64,000 nucleotides of DNA from assembly GCF_000311725.1 (NCBI RefSeq), contig NZ_HE978511.1:325498-389497 (forward strand). Direction: 5' to 3'. A model generated the notes under the pieces. It was not told the origin of the DNA and searched no databases. It was given only the letters and a program-made list of their open reading frames with translations. Shown piece after piece: positions 8,181 to 17,128 of this stretch. Every line of letters starts with the position of its first letter. Position 1 is the stretch's first letter. Made by a program: the position numbers and the translations under genes. Origin of the DNA: Robertmurraya massiliosenegalensis JC6. Its GTDB lineage: Bacteria > Bacillota > Bacilli > Bacillales > Cytobacillaceae.

Positions 8181-9416
8181 TCCCTTTAACGTATTAAGAA
8201 GGAAATGACATCCATGCTTAATTGTTCTAATACGGATTCCTTCTCTCGTGCCTGCTAACTGCAGTTGCTCATAGATTGGTTCTTGTCCTTTAATAGAAAC
8301 GCCGATAAAGACCATCCCTACAGGTTTTCCTTCTTGCTTCGCTGGTCCAGCAACACCTGTAAAGCTGATTCCAATGTCTGCTTGGATAATGGAGCGAACA
8401 TTTTCAGCAAGTTCCATCGCACATGCCGCACTGACTGCCCCATCCGTATCCGTTGTTTCTTTTTTCACTTTAAGAACATGATTCTTCACTTCAGTAGCGT
8501 AACAAACGACTCCGCCCTTAAACACATCCCCAGCACCAGAGATCGAAGTTATTTCCTGTTGAAAAAGTCCTCCTGTTAAACTTTCAGCACATGCAATAGA
8601 TAAATCTCGTGCATCCAATTCACGAAATAACTCATTCATCAAAGAAGTGGAATCGTAGCCATAGAAATATTCTCCCACCCTTGAGAGAATCTGGTGCTCC
8701 GTATCATCGATGAGCTGATTTGCAAGCTTTTCATTGTTAGCCTTTGCTGTCAATCTAAGCGTAACCTCGCCGTCTGAAGCAAGCGGCGCAATCGTCGGAT
8801 TTTGTTGTCCATCAATTAAATCTTCAATTTCCGTCTCTAACGTTGATTCCCCAATTCCAAAAAATCGCAAGACACGAGAAACGATTTTGTCATTACTAGG
8901 CTGATTCTTCAAAAGTTCTTTTTCGCCATATTGTAGAAACATAGGTTCTAACTCTTTAGGCGGTCCTGGGAATAACATATATGTTCGATTATTGACAGTC
9001 GCCACCATTCCAGGTGCCATTCCATGATCATTCGGAAGGACAGTTGAACCTTCTAATACAAGCGCTTGTTTGCGATTATTCTCTGTCATGACTCGATTCG
9101 TCGCTTGAAAATATTCCTCGATTGACTTTAAGGCAACTTCGTCATGAACTAAAGGTTTTCCTAAGTGCGATGCGATCGTCTCTTTTGTTAAATCATCCTT
9201 TGTCGGCCCCAGTCCGCCTGTCATAATAATCAAATCAGCCCTGCTTTCAGCATTCTCAAGGGCAAGCTTCAAGCGTTCTGGATTATCACCGACCACCGTA
9301 TGGTAATAAACATTGACACCAATGTTTGCAAGTTGTTTCGACAGAAATTGAGCGTTCGTATTGACAATCTGACCGAGTAGTAACTCTGAACCAACTGCTA
9401 TAATCTCTGCATTCAT
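8163..9416 (-). CDS. cinA: Competence/damage-inducible protein CinA
   Basis: 417 aa. The N-terminal half is a MoaB/Mog-like domain ([14 protein letters not shown], then [10 protein letters not shown]), linked to ADP-ribose/CoA-pyrophosphatase-type activity in homologues. The C-terminal ~160 residues are a CinA/PncC nicotinamide-mononucleotide deamidase-type domain ([18 protein letters not shown]). In Bacillus and Streptococcus it is co-transcribed with recA and induced in competence. Here a terminator stands between the two. The true start is the ATG at 9416, with AGGAG 8 nt upstream; a GTG three codons earlier falls inside the ribosome site. Confidence 0.94.
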   Translation of the reverse strand: MNAEIIAVGSELLLGQIVNTNAQFLSKQLANIGVNVYYHTVVGDNPERLKLALENAESRADLIIMTGGLGPTKDDLTKETIASHLGKPLVHDEVALKSIEEYFQATNRVMTENNRKQALVLEGSTVLPNDHGMAPGMVATVNNRTYMLFPGPPKELEPMFLQYGEKELLKNQPSNDKIVSRVLRFFGIGESTLETEIEDLIDGQQNPTIAPLASDGEVTLRLTAKANNEKLANQLIDDTEHQILSRVGEYFYGYDSTSLMNELFRELDARDLSIACAESLTGGLFQQEITSISGAGDVFKGGVVCYATEVKNHVLKVKKETTDTDGAVSAACAMELAENVRSIIQADIGISFTGVAGPAKQEGKPVGMVFIGVSIKGQEPIYEQLQLAGTREGIRIRTIKHGCHFLLNTLKGSQVRN

Positions 9417-9461
9417 CCAAAACACTCCTAACTATGAAAGATTAGTAAGCCCTATATTCTA

Positions 9462-10040
9462 TTATTTTGAATTGATAAAAACATGTTTGTTTTTACTAAA
9501 ATAATCCCAACCAGACCATACGGTAAAGAACGCAGCTATCCAAAGTGCGATGTCTGCAAATGGAAGAGAGATTAATTCAAAAATCATATTATGTAGTAGT
9601 AGCGCTGAAATCGCAATAATTTGTGTCCATGTTTTAATTTTTCCAAGCATATTGGCTGCAACAATTTCCCCTTCTCCAGCTAATATTGCCCGAAGTCCTG
9701 TAACAGCAAATTCACGGCTAATAATTAACACGACAATCCATGACGACGCCATACCAAGTTGGACTAACACAATTAATGCGGCTGACACCAATAATTTATC
9801 TGCTAGTGGATCTAAAAATTTTCCTAAATTTGTAACTAAGTTCAATTTACGAGCATAATACCCATCAATCCAATCAGTCGTCGAAGCAATGATAAAAATT
9901 AATGCTCCAACAAAATGTGTCACAGGAAGTTCTGCGCCAAGAAAACTCATTTCTCCCCATGAAAAAGGATACAACATAATAATTAGAAACAAAGGAATCA
10001 GTATAATTCTTGAGACCGTTATTTTATTTGGCAAATTCAT
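9462..10040 (-). CDS. pgsA: CDP-diacylglycerol--glycerol-3-phosphate phosphatidyltransferase
   Basis: 192 aa, integral membrane enzyme making phosphatidylglycerol phosphate from CDP-diacylglycerol, the committed step to phosphatidylglycerol and cardiolipin. The CDP-alcohol phosphotransferase signature DG-x2-AR-x8-G-x3-D-x3-D is complete: D59, G60, A63, R64, G73, D77, D81. About five hydrophobic membrane segments surround it. The ribosome site GGAGGG precedes the ATG. It follows the rodZ-like gene after that gene's terminator, and cinA follows after 45 bases. Confidence 0.96.
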   Translation of the reverse strand: MNLPNKITVSRIILIPLFLIIMLYPFSWGEMSFLGAELPVTHFVGALIFIIASTTDWIDGYYARKLNLVTNLGKFLDPLADKLLVSAALIVLVQLGMASSWIVVLIISREFAVTGLRAILAGEGEIVAANMLGKIKTWTQIIAISALLLHNMIFELISLPFADIALWIAAFFTVWSGWDYFSKNKHVFINSK

Positions 10041-10110
10041 TTGATTTACCCTCCAACTTCATAAAAAATTTGCATATTTATAATTATCACTCAATTATTG
10101 AGTGAAAGCG

Positions 10111-10138
10111 AAAAATAGTCACCGAATCGATGACTATT
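10111..10138 (-). terminator. Terminator after ymfM
   Basis: Minus-strand 8-bp stem AATAGTCA/TGACTATT with a 9-nt loop and TTT tail. It overlaps the stop codon of the rodZ-like gene. Confidence 0.7.
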
Positions 10139-11030
10139 CAGAAGCTTTCATAAAACGAATCGTAATGTCTTGAACGTGATCAGTCGTATTCACGTACTCG
10201 ATTAATGCATCATTCACATAGATCTCAGTGTTTTTTGAATTCCCTACCCTAATGACTACTTCATCTTCGTTTGATACATCTTCTGTATGATTGTCTGTCG
10301 CATTCTCTTTCGTGCTAAGCATACCCTTGAAGAATGATTGTCCAGCACCATTCTTTATCTCGACCCAACTTTCACTAGTGGTAACAACCTTTAATACAAA
10401 TTGTTCAGCATTTTGAAGTTGATAAGTCGTTTTTTTCCCTTCCGATTCAGCTACTGTAATTTCTTGTTCAGGTACTGGTTCTTCTTCCACTACCTCCGTT
10501 TCTTCCGGATCTTCTTCAGTAACATCTTCTTCAACAGGATTCTCTTCTCCTGGTTCGCGAGTTAAATTCTCCGCTTCTTCATAAGAGGCACTACCACCCG
10601 TATTATTTTCTACAGGATCATTAGCCTCATTTCCTCCATCTTTCGGATAAAAATACCAAATGACAGCGAGGGCACCAATAATAAAGAGAAACACTAATAT
10701 TTTCGGAAGGATATCAAAGAATTTCGAGTTCCCACCAGAGATCGTTTTTCGATTTTGAACCCGGGAAAGTTTTTCTGGAATATCATCTTTGAAAGAAGCT
10801 GGGACATCTGCTTGATATTGCTCAAACAGCTCTTCTGGCTCTAACTCGACTGCTTCTGCATATTGCTTTATAAACGCTCGGACATAGAATGGTCCTGGCA
10901 TCATACTATAGTTTCCTTCTTCTATTCCCTCTAAATATCTTTTTTGAATTTTTGTCACTGCTTGTAAATCATCTAAGCTCATATCTTTTTCAAGACGAGC
11001 TTCCTTCAATCGATTCCCTAGTTCTGTCAA
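10134..11030 (-). CDS. ymfM: RodZ-like cytoskeletal protein YmfM
   Basis: 298 aa. Residues 1-75 are a Cro/CI-type helix-turn-helix as in RodZ (LGNRLKEARLEKDMSLDDLQ). A single membrane segment lies at 107-127, then an acidic Glu-rich linker (about 135-190), then an extracellular DUF4115 beta domain (about 200-298). RodZ links MreB filaments to the cell-wall elongation machinery. The start is TTG, chosen because GGAAGGTG stands 7 nt upstream and the HTH begins there. Downstream of ymfK by 137 bases and ended by a terminator. Confidence 0.9.
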   Translation of the reverse strand: MTELGNRLKEARLEKDMSLDDLQAVTKIQKRYLEGIEEGNYSMMPGPFYVRAFIKQYAEAVELEPEELFEQYQADVPASFKDDIPEKLSRVQNRKTISGGNSKFFDILPKILVFLFIIGALAVIWYFYPKDGGNEANDPVENNTGGSASYEEAENLTREPGEENPVEEDVTEEDPEETEVVEEEPVPEQEITVAESEGKKTTYQLQNAEQFVLKVVTTSESWVEIKNGAGQSFFKGMLSTKENATDNHTEDVSNEDEVVIRVGNSKNTEIYVNDALIEYVNTTDHVQDITIRFMKASE

Positions 11031-11167
11031 TTTGTAACACCTTCCAACTGAGTAAATTTCATGATATGTCTATGAAAACCGATCCCATTTCCACACCTAG
11101 GACTGTTTTTTTGACATACAATTTTAACCCTCTATCTTATTTTTTGAGATGAATTTAAAAACATTGT

Positions 11168-11959
11168 CTAAAAATCAAACCCACCAAAATCGGAGTCTGA
11201 AAACATATTATTTTTTTCAACAATTTCGTATGTAATTTCTTGCTCTGGATCGTCTCGAAGTTCAATAATATAATCGAAATCATCCAAAGTATATTCCGTA
11301 TTTTGGACAAATATATCAGGATGTTCCACAACTTTTACAGCAGGAAGTCGCATAATCTCTCTCACTAATTGCCAATGTCGCTCGTTAGCACGCCTCGTTG
11401 AAACAATGCCATCAATGATAAATAGATTATCTTCACTGTATTCATCCTCAATTAGTTTATTGCGGATTGTTTGTTTCAGTAAAGTAGATGATACGAATAG
11501 CCATCTCTTATTTGCACACACGCTGGCAGCCACTACAGACTCTGTTTTTCCGACTCTTGGCATCCCTCGAATACCAATCAGTTTGTGGCCATCCTTTTTA
11601 AATAATTCTGCCATAAAATCAACTAATAATCCAAGTTCATCACGAACAAAACGGAAAGTTTTTTTATCATCTGCATCTCTTTGTATGTATCGTCCGTGTC
11701 GAACAGCCAATCGATCCCTTAGCTTAGGAACTCGAAGCTTAATTACTCTTATTGTATCCATTGTATGTAAAATAGACTCAAGTCTAACGATTTGATCATG
11801 GTTTTTAGCTAAAATTAACAGCCCTCGTCGGCCTTGATCAACCCCATTAATTGTCACGATATTTATCGAGAGCATTCCTAATAATGACGAAATATCACCA
11901 AGTAATCCAGGGCGATTTGTTGTTATTTCATATTCTAAGTACCATTCTTGCTTTTCCAT
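11168..11959 (-). CDS. ymfK: YmfK family protein, ACT-like plus P-loop domain (DUF3388)
   Basis: 263 aa, a conserved Bacillales protein of unknown function. Residues 1-80 resemble an ACT/aspartokinase-type regulatory fold (EITTNRPGLLGDISSLLGML, with NIVTINGVDQGRRG following). Residues 129-141 read GIRGMPRVGKTES, a Walker A-like loop, and the rest is highly conserved across the genus. Start taken at the ATG with AAGGAGG 5 nt upstream; an upstream in-frame ATG at 12019 lacks a ribosome site. The neighbours ymfJ and rodZ-like ymfM are constant in Bacillus. Ligand and role unknown. Confidence 0.88.
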   Translation of the reverse strand: MEKQEWYLEYEITTNRPGLLGDISSLLGMLSINIVTINGVDQGRRGLLILAKNHDQIVRLESILHTMDTIRVIKLRVPKLRDRLAVRHGRYIQRDADDKKTFRFVRDELGLLVDFMAELFKKDGHKLIGIRGMPRVGKTESVVAASVCANKRWLFVSSTLLKQTIRNKLIEDEYSEDNLFIIDGIVSTRRANERHWQLVREIMRLPAVKVVEHPDIFVQNTEYTLDDFDYIIELRDDPEQEITYEIVEKNNMFSDSDFGGFDF

Positions 11960-12071
11960 GGAAACCTCCTTAGAAGTAGAAATAAGGAGCGCCTGTTCCA
12001 AGGTGATCATAAGGTCCATTTATCGTATATACGTTATCAGCTTGGAAAGAGCAGATATTGGCATTCTCCAA

Positions 12072-12100
12072 ATTATTCTCTTATTCGACAAATTCACCAA
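12072..12100 (-). promoter_or_regulatory. Weak SigA-like promoter before ymfK
   Basis: Minus strand TTGGTG (12095-12100), 17-nt spacer, AATAAT (12072-12077). The 364-base gap 11960-12323 holds this, the ymfJ terminator and no gene; a 60-codon open frame at 12113-12295 has no ribosome site and overlaps the terminator. Confidence 0.3.
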
Positions 12101-12280
12101 AATTAAGCAAATTCATCTAGCTACTATAATAAAGGATTTTCTATGAATATGAAAGGAAAAAACAAGTTCAAGTTTAAGATTAAAGCAAATCAAACCAATT
12201 TTATTTAGATCATCTTGCAAAAGAGCGTTTTCTTCGTATGAAATATCATATAATTGCTTTTCATAATCTCCTACAACGAT

Positions 12281-12305
12281 TAAAAAGAGAGGCATTGCCT
12301 CTCTT
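12281..12305 (-). terminator. ymfJ terminator
   Basis: AAGAGAGGC/GCCTCTCTT stem (3-nt loop) followed by T on the minus strand. It ends the ymfF-ymfH-ymfI-ymfJ group. Confidence 0.85.
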
Positions 12306-12323
12306 GATGCAGAATATTAACTT

Positions 12324-12581
12324 TTAAGAATTCCCATTATTTTGAACTAATTTAACCATTACATTTGCAATCGCATGTTGTTCTTCAGGTGTTGCAACAG
12401 ACCAAAGATCTGATAGAATTCTTTCTTGCTCGTTCTTTGGGTCGACTTGCTTTGCTAAGTAATCTCCAACTTGATAAGCAATATCACTAATAACCTCTTG
12501 ATTCACGCCTTCACCTTGAGCCTGATGAAGTCGATCTCCTAAAAAGTCTTTCCATTGGTTCCAATTATCAAGTACAGACAT
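12324..12581 (-). CDS. ymfJ: DUF3243 protein YmfJ
   Basis: 85 aa, the same length as B. subtilis YmfJ. Small, soluble, helical and acidic (MSVLDNWNQWKDFLGDRLHQ at the start). Function unknown. The ribosome site AAGGAGG lies 7 nt before the ATG. It lies 87 bases after ymfI and is followed by a terminator. Confidence 0.88.
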   Translation of the reverse strand: MSVLDNWNQWKDFLGDRLHQAQGEGVNQEVISDIAYQVGDYLAKQVDPKNEQERILSDLWSVATPEEQHAIANVMVKLVQNNGNS

Positions 12582-12668
12582 AAAATAACCTCCTTAAATG
12601 TATTACGTGGTTATTTTGCATACTTGATAAGAATCTTATACATCGTTTAGATCTTTTTCAAACAAAAT

Positions 12669-13391
12669 TCACATATACCAGCCGCCATTTACTGCGATAA
12701 TTTGACCAGTAATATAAGCGGAACGTTCAGATAGAAGAAACGACACTGTATCAGCAATGTGTTCAGGTTTTCCCAATTGTCCCATCGGAATGTCTTCAGC
12801 AATGGTTTCGAGTTCTTGCTCTGAAAAAGTCGTAATCATCGGCGTCTTGATCGCCCCTGGAGCGATTCCATTTACCCTAATCCCATTAAGAGCCACTTCT
12901 TTACTAAGTGCTTTCACAAAGGAAATTTGAGCACCTTTTACAGTTGAATAAGCCACTTCACACGCAGCTCCTGTTTGCCCCCAAATAGAAGATACAACAA
13001 TAATGTTGCCACTTTTCTTCGAGAGCATTTTAGGAAGTAGTTCTTTCGTCATCAACAATGGACTCGTGACATGAGTTGTAATGAGCTTTTGCGCCTCTTC
13101 TTCTTCTAAGTCAACGAGAAGGCCGTATTGTCCCATGCCACTATTATGGATAATGACATCAATTGAGAAGATATGAGAAACGAGCTTTTGGTAACCACTA
13201 TTAGAGGATAAATCCGCTTGTATCGGAACATATTCCCCATCAAAAACTGACAGCTCCTCCAGCAACTGTTGAATAGACTGTTTATTTTTATTGTAATGCA
13301 AGTAAAGATTATAGCCTTCTTTCGCTAAATTAAGAGCAATTGCTCGCCCGATTCCCCCACTTGCTCCTGTTACTAACGCATATTTTTTCAT
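12669..13391 (-). CDS. ymfI: SDR oxidoreductase YmfI (EF-P 5-aminopentanone reductase)
   Basis: 240 aa short-chain dehydrogenase/reductase. TGASGGIG at 8-15 binds NADP(H); the catalytic residues are Ser134/135, Tyr148 and Lys152 (YSTVK). In B. subtilis YmfI reduces the 5-aminopentanone group on Lys32 of elongation factor P to 5-aminopentanol. That specific role is taken from orthology and gene order (between ymfH and ymfJ), as the sequence alone only proves an SDR enzyme. ATG start with GGAAG 4 nt upstream. Confidence 0.9.
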   Translation of the reverse strand: MKKYALVTGASGGIGRAIALNLAKEGYNLYLHYNKNKQSIQQLLEELSVFDGEYVPIQADLSSNSGYQKLVSHIFSIDVIIHNSGMGQYGLLVDLEEEEAQKLITTHVTSPLLMTKELLPKMLSKKSGNIIVVSSIWGQTGAACEVAYSTVKGAQISFVKALSKEVALNGIRVNGIAPGAIKTPMITTFSEQELETIAEDIPMGQLGKPEHIADTVSFLLSERSAYITGQIIAVNGGWYM

Positions 13392-13427
13392 CTTACTTCC
13401 TACCTACTCCCTACCTATGAAGCACAC

Positions 13428-14717
13428 TTAATTCTTTTTTGGAACTACTTGGCACACAGAAAAACGCTCTTCAGAGATAAATTCATTCGCCACTTTTTGT
13501 ACATCGTCAATCGTAATTTTTTCTAACGTTGGTACGACATCAAAGAGATTCATCTCATTGAATGCATATCTTGTAAATTGATTAGCAATAAATTCAGGTG
13601 AGTTTACCGCTCGTAAAAATCCACCGATCTTCTTCTTCTTCGTTCTTTCTAACATTTCTTCGGCTAAACCACTATCTTTAGCGGCAAAAAGCATCCCCTT
13701 TAATCTTTCAACTAACTGTTCTGGATTGCTAGTATCTCCACCAATCATCGCAAAGCCAAAGCCATGTTCTTGTGTGTAATCATAGGAAAATGTATCATCA
13801 ATTAACCCTTCATTATACAACGTATCATAATTAGCTGAGCTCTTTCCAAAAAGCATATCTAATAAAACATTTGTCGTTAACTCATTTTTAAGCATCTCCA
13901 TGCCACTTTGTTGATCGTGAAGGGCCTTAATCCCAAGTAGACATTTTGGTGTTTGTACATTCATTTCAAGAACTTTCTTTGTTTCGTTCGCTTCTTTGAT
14001 TTCAGGCTCAAATCGACGTTTAATTTCGGGTTGGGATTCGAATGGCTTTTTTTCCTGGTTTTCTTTAATTTGATTCATGATCTGCTCAACTTCGACTGGC
14101 CCAACAACAAATAATAGCATATTGCTCGGATGATAAAAGGTGTTATAACATTCATACAGCATATCTTTCGTGATATGCGAAATCGATTCGATCGTACCGG
14201 CAATGTCAATTTTCACAGGATGGTTTTGATAAAGATTTTCAATCAAACCAAAGTATAAGCGCCAATCTGGATTATCATCGTACATCGTAATTTCTTGACC
14301 GATAATTCCTTTTTCCTTCTCCACCGTCTTTTCTGTAAAGTATGGTTCTTGGACAAAATCCATTAATGTCTCTAGATTCAATTCCACGTCAGACGTGCTG
14401 GAAAATAGGTAGGCTGTTCTCGTGAAAGATGTAAATGCATTGGCGGACGCACCTTGGCGACTAAATTGCTGGAAGACATCGCCATCTTCCTTTTCAAACA
14501 ACTTATGCTCTAAAAAGTGGGCAATTCCATCTGGTACCTTTACATATTGATCCTTACCGAGAGGAATAAAGTGATTATCAACAGAGCCATACTTTGTCGT
14601 AAAGGTTGCATACGTTTTATTAAATCCCTTCTTCGGGAGGATATAGACATCTAACCCATTCGCTAATTTCTCATAATAAAGCTCTTCTTGTAATTGCTCA
14701 AATGTAATTTTCTCCAT
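13428..14717 (-). CDS. ymfH: M16 family zinc metallopeptidase YmfH
   Basis: 429 aa, insulinase-type protease. The inverted zinc motif HFLEH is at residues 67-71, with the distal Glu expected about 75 residues later. Its start overlaps the ymfF stop by one base (TAATG), and AGGAGG precedes it, so it is translated with YmfF. The two together look like a heterodimeric M16B protease in which YmfH carries the active site. The substrate is unknown, though M16 proteins beside nup and ymf genes are constant in Bacillus. Confidence 0.92.
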   Translation of the reverse strand: MEKITFEQLQEELYYEKLANGLDVYILPKKGFNKTYATFTTKYGSVDNHFIPLGKDQYVKVPDGIAHFLEHKLFEKEDGDVFQQFSRQGASANAFTSFTRTAYLFSSTSDVELNLETLMDFVQEPYFTEKTVEKEKGIIGQEITMYDDNPDWRLYFGLIENLYQNHPVKIDIAGTIESISHITKDMLYECYNTFYHPSNMLLFVVGPVEVEQIMNQIKENQEKKPFESQPEIKRRFEPEIKEANETKKVLEMNVQTPKCLLGIKALHDQQSGMEMLKNELTTNVLLDMLFGKSSANYDTLYNEGLIDDTFSYDYTQEHGFGFAMIGGDTSNPEQLVERLKGMLFAAKDSGLAEEMLERTKKKKIGGFLRAVNSPEFIANQFTRYAFNEMNLFDVVPTLEKITIDDVQKVANEFISEERFSVCQVVPKKN

Positions 14718-15997
14718 TATTTAGCCACCTCCTGTCCCGTTAAAAAGTAAACCGTATCCAGTTGAATCTTCTGAGCCACTTGAACGATGTCTTCTTTTGT
14801 CGCTTGATCCATTTGCTCCATCCAGTAATCTAATGTAATTTCTTTTTGTGAAACGACATTGTGATACAAAACTTCAACCATTCCTCTTGCTGTGTCAATC
14901 GTTTCTAGAAGTTGATTGCGAATAACTGCTTTTGTTTGAGACAATTCTTGATCGGAAAAATCGCCGTTTTTCATAGCTGTCATTTGTTCATTAATAATCG
15001 TTACTGCCTGTTCATAATTTTTATGCTCTATTCCTGACATAACCATCATTAAACCTTTATGGCTTTCCAAGCGACTAGCTGCATAATAGGCCAAGCTTGC
15101 TTTTTCGCGGACATTAATAAATAGTTTAGAATGCGAAAAGCCACCATAAATTCCATTTAAAACTTGAAGAGCGTAATAGTCCTCATCCCCATAGCGTACA
15201 TTCGTCCGAAAACCGATATTCAGCTTTCCTTGCTTCACATCTTGTACCTCATTGATCGTATTGACTTCTCGTTCTCCTGTTATATCGCTTCTCTCCACAA
15301 GCTTTGGTTGACGTGGCACAAATTTCATTTTTTCCTTAAGATTTGATACAACTTCTTCTTCTGAAACATCGCCAATAACATATAAGTCCATTTCATCCTC
15401 AGCAAACGCCTTCTTATAGTAGGCAAATAAGCTTTCAGCTGTGATTCGATCGACTTCATCCATTTCACCATGAACGTGAAGGGCATATCTTTCCCCTTTA
15501 CACATTTCTTCGACCAATCTTGTACTTGAGTATTTCATTTTATCATCATAACTAGATTGTATTCTTTGTTTATGAGTACGCTTTTCCTTTTCAACTGTCT
15601 CTTGATCGAATGCTTCATCTCTAGCATTGGGATTCAATAAAATTTCTGATAAAAATTCTAGACCTGTCTTCAACAACGGGGTTTTATCTGATAAGAATTT
15701 TTCATTTGCCATTTCAAGGGCAAAACTAATGACATGATAATCCCCTTTTTTGGCTAGATCGACATAGAAGCTAGCTCCATAAAGTTCATCTAAATAAGCT
15801 CTTAGCTCAGTTGATGTAGGATATGCTTTTGAATTGCTTTGTAATACATAAGGTAATAATGCACGTAATGTGACGTCATCCTTACTTAAAGGTGCTTTCA
15901 TCTTCCAAACAAGAGTGTTTGTTTTGTACTTTTCCGTTTTTACTATATGAAGATTGTAACCTTGCATTTCTTTAACCGTTTCCGATATTACTGCCAT
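14717..15997 (-). CDS. ymfF: M16-like peptidase YmfF, lacking zinc motif
   Basis: 426 aa. It has the two-lobed M16 fold but no HxxEH in its N-terminal third (where YmfH has HFLEH), so it is probably the non-catalytic half of a YmfF-YmfH pair. Start at the ATG with AAGGAGG about 10 nt upstream. An in-frame upstream ATG at 16024 would lie before this ribosome site. A SigA-like promoter is at 16080-16109. Confidence 0.9.
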   Translation of the reverse strand: MAVISETVKEMQGYNLHIVKTEKYKTNTLVWKMKAPLSKDDVTLRALLPYVLQSNSKAYPTSTELRAYLDELYGASFYVDLAKKGDYHVISFALEMANEKFLSDKTPLLKTGLEFLSEILLNPNARDEAFDQETVEKEKRTHKQRIQSSYDDKMKYSSTRLVEEMCKGERYALHVHGEMDEVDRITAESLFAYYKKAFAEDEMDLYVIGDVSEEEVVSNLKEKMKFVPRQPKLVERSDITGEREVNTINEVQDVKQGKLNIGFRTNVRYGDEDYYALQVLNGIYGGFSHSKLFINVREKASLAYYAASRLESHKGLMMVMSGIEHKNYEQAVTIINEQMTAMKNGDFSDQELSQTKAVIRNQLLETIDTARGMVEVLYHNVVSQKEITLDYWMEQMDQATKEDIVQVAQKIQLDTVYFLTGQEVAK

Positions 15998-16079
15998 GTA
16001 TTCTTCCTCCTTAGCATCAAACATACTCCTTACTTATCATACCCAATATTATTTCTTAACTTTTCAAGAAGTTATTTCT

Positions 16080-16109
16080 ACTATACCTTGCCGCTATTTT
16101 CCATTTCAA
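16080..16109 (-). promoter_or_regulatory. SigA-like promoter of ymfF
   Basis: Minus strand TTGAAA (16104-16109), 18-nt spacer, TATAGT (16080-16085), between the nup terminator and ymfF. Confidence 0.5.
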
Positions 16110-16130
16110 GTAGGAGACAAGTATCGGATC

Positions 16131-16157
16131 AAAAAAGACCTGACAAATGTCAGGTCT
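16131..16157 (-). terminator. nupOPQ terminator
   Basis: 10-bp stem AGACCTGACA/TGTCAGGTCT, 2-base centre, followed by TTTTTT on the minus strand, 10 bases past nupQ. Confidence 0.9.
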
Positions 16158-16167
16158 ACGATGTATA

Positions 16168-17127
16168 TTAACGATGTCCTTTTACATATGGTATGCCAGA
16201 AGCCTTTGGGGCATCTGCACGTCCAACGAAACCAGTTAAAGCTAAAATGGTTAGCACATATGGTGCGATGATTAAGAATACAGATGGTATATTCTGAAGC
16301 AATGGAATTTGTGCTCCTGTAATACTTAAGGACGTAGCAAAACCAAAGAATAGTGCAGCTCCCATTGCCCCGATTGGATGCCATTTACCGAAAATCATGG
16401 CAGCTAACGCCAAGAAACCTTGACCTGCAATTGTATGTCCTGTGAAGTTTCCCGAAATAGATAGGGCATAAACTGAACCACCAATCCCTGCAAAAACCCC
16501 TGATAATACAACTCCAATATAACGCATCCGATTCACATTAATCCCCATCGTGTCAGCAGCCATTGGATGTTCCCCGACAGAACGAAGACGCAATCCAAAT
16601 GGAGTTTTAAAAATGATATACCAAACTAAAATGGCGAATATAATAGCAATATAGGATGTATAAGGAATACGCGAAAAGAATATGTCCCCGATAACAGGAA
16701 TGTCAGATAAAAATGGAACATCTTCTTTATTAATACGGTAATCCACAAAATCAGTTTGTCCTTTATTGTAAATTCTTCTGATTAAGAATAGCGTGAGCCC
16801 AGCAGCTAACATGTTAATCGCTACACCAGATACCGTTTGATCTGCACGAAATGTAATACTGGCAACGGCATGTACAAGAGAGAAAATCCCTGAAGCAATC
16901 GCAGCAACGACGATCGCTATCCACGGTGCTGCAGCACCAACACTGTCTTGAAGAGTCAATGTTGTAACGACACCAGCAAAGGCTCCAAAGAGCATAAGTC
17001 CTTCAAGTCCAATATTAACAACACCTGAGCGTTCACTCATTACTCCACCAAGAGCTGTAAATATAAGAGGGGCAGCTGTATATAACGTAGCGGGAATAAT
17101 AATCACCAAAATATCTAAAAAGCTCAT
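16168..17127 (-). CDS. nupQ: Nucleoside ABC transporter permease
   Basis: 319 aa membrane permease of the BMP/YufQ family (BPD_transp_2), with eight or more hydrophobic segments. It pairs with NupP to form the channel of a purine-nucleoside importer. Typical features are the region of SGVVNIGLEGLMLFGAF near residue 35 and GINVNRMRY in the coupling loop. The ATG is one base past the nupP stop, and its ribosome site AAGGAGGGG lies inside the nupP end. Confidence 0.93.
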   Translation of the reverse strand: MSFLDILVIIIPATLYTAAPLIFTALGGVMSERSGVVNIGLEGLMLFGAFAGVVTTLTLQDSVGAAAPWIAIVVAAIASGIFSLVHAVASITFRADQTVSGVAINMLAAGLTLFLIRRIYNKGQTDFVDYRINKEDVPFLSDIPVIGDIFFSRIPYTSYIAIIFAILVWYIIFKTPFGLRLRSVGEHPMAADTMGINVNRMRYIGVVLSGVFAGIGGSVYALSISGNFTGHTIAGQGFLALAAMIFGKWHPIGAMGAALFFGFATSLSITGAQIPLLQNIPSVFLIIAPYVLTILALTGFVGRADAPKASGIPYVKGHR

Positions 17128-17128
17128 G

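Noticed and set aside
12113-12295. 60-codon open frame between ymfJ and ymfK
   Set aside because: Starts inside the ymfJ terminator, lacks a ribosome site and has AT-rich composition; looks non-coding.
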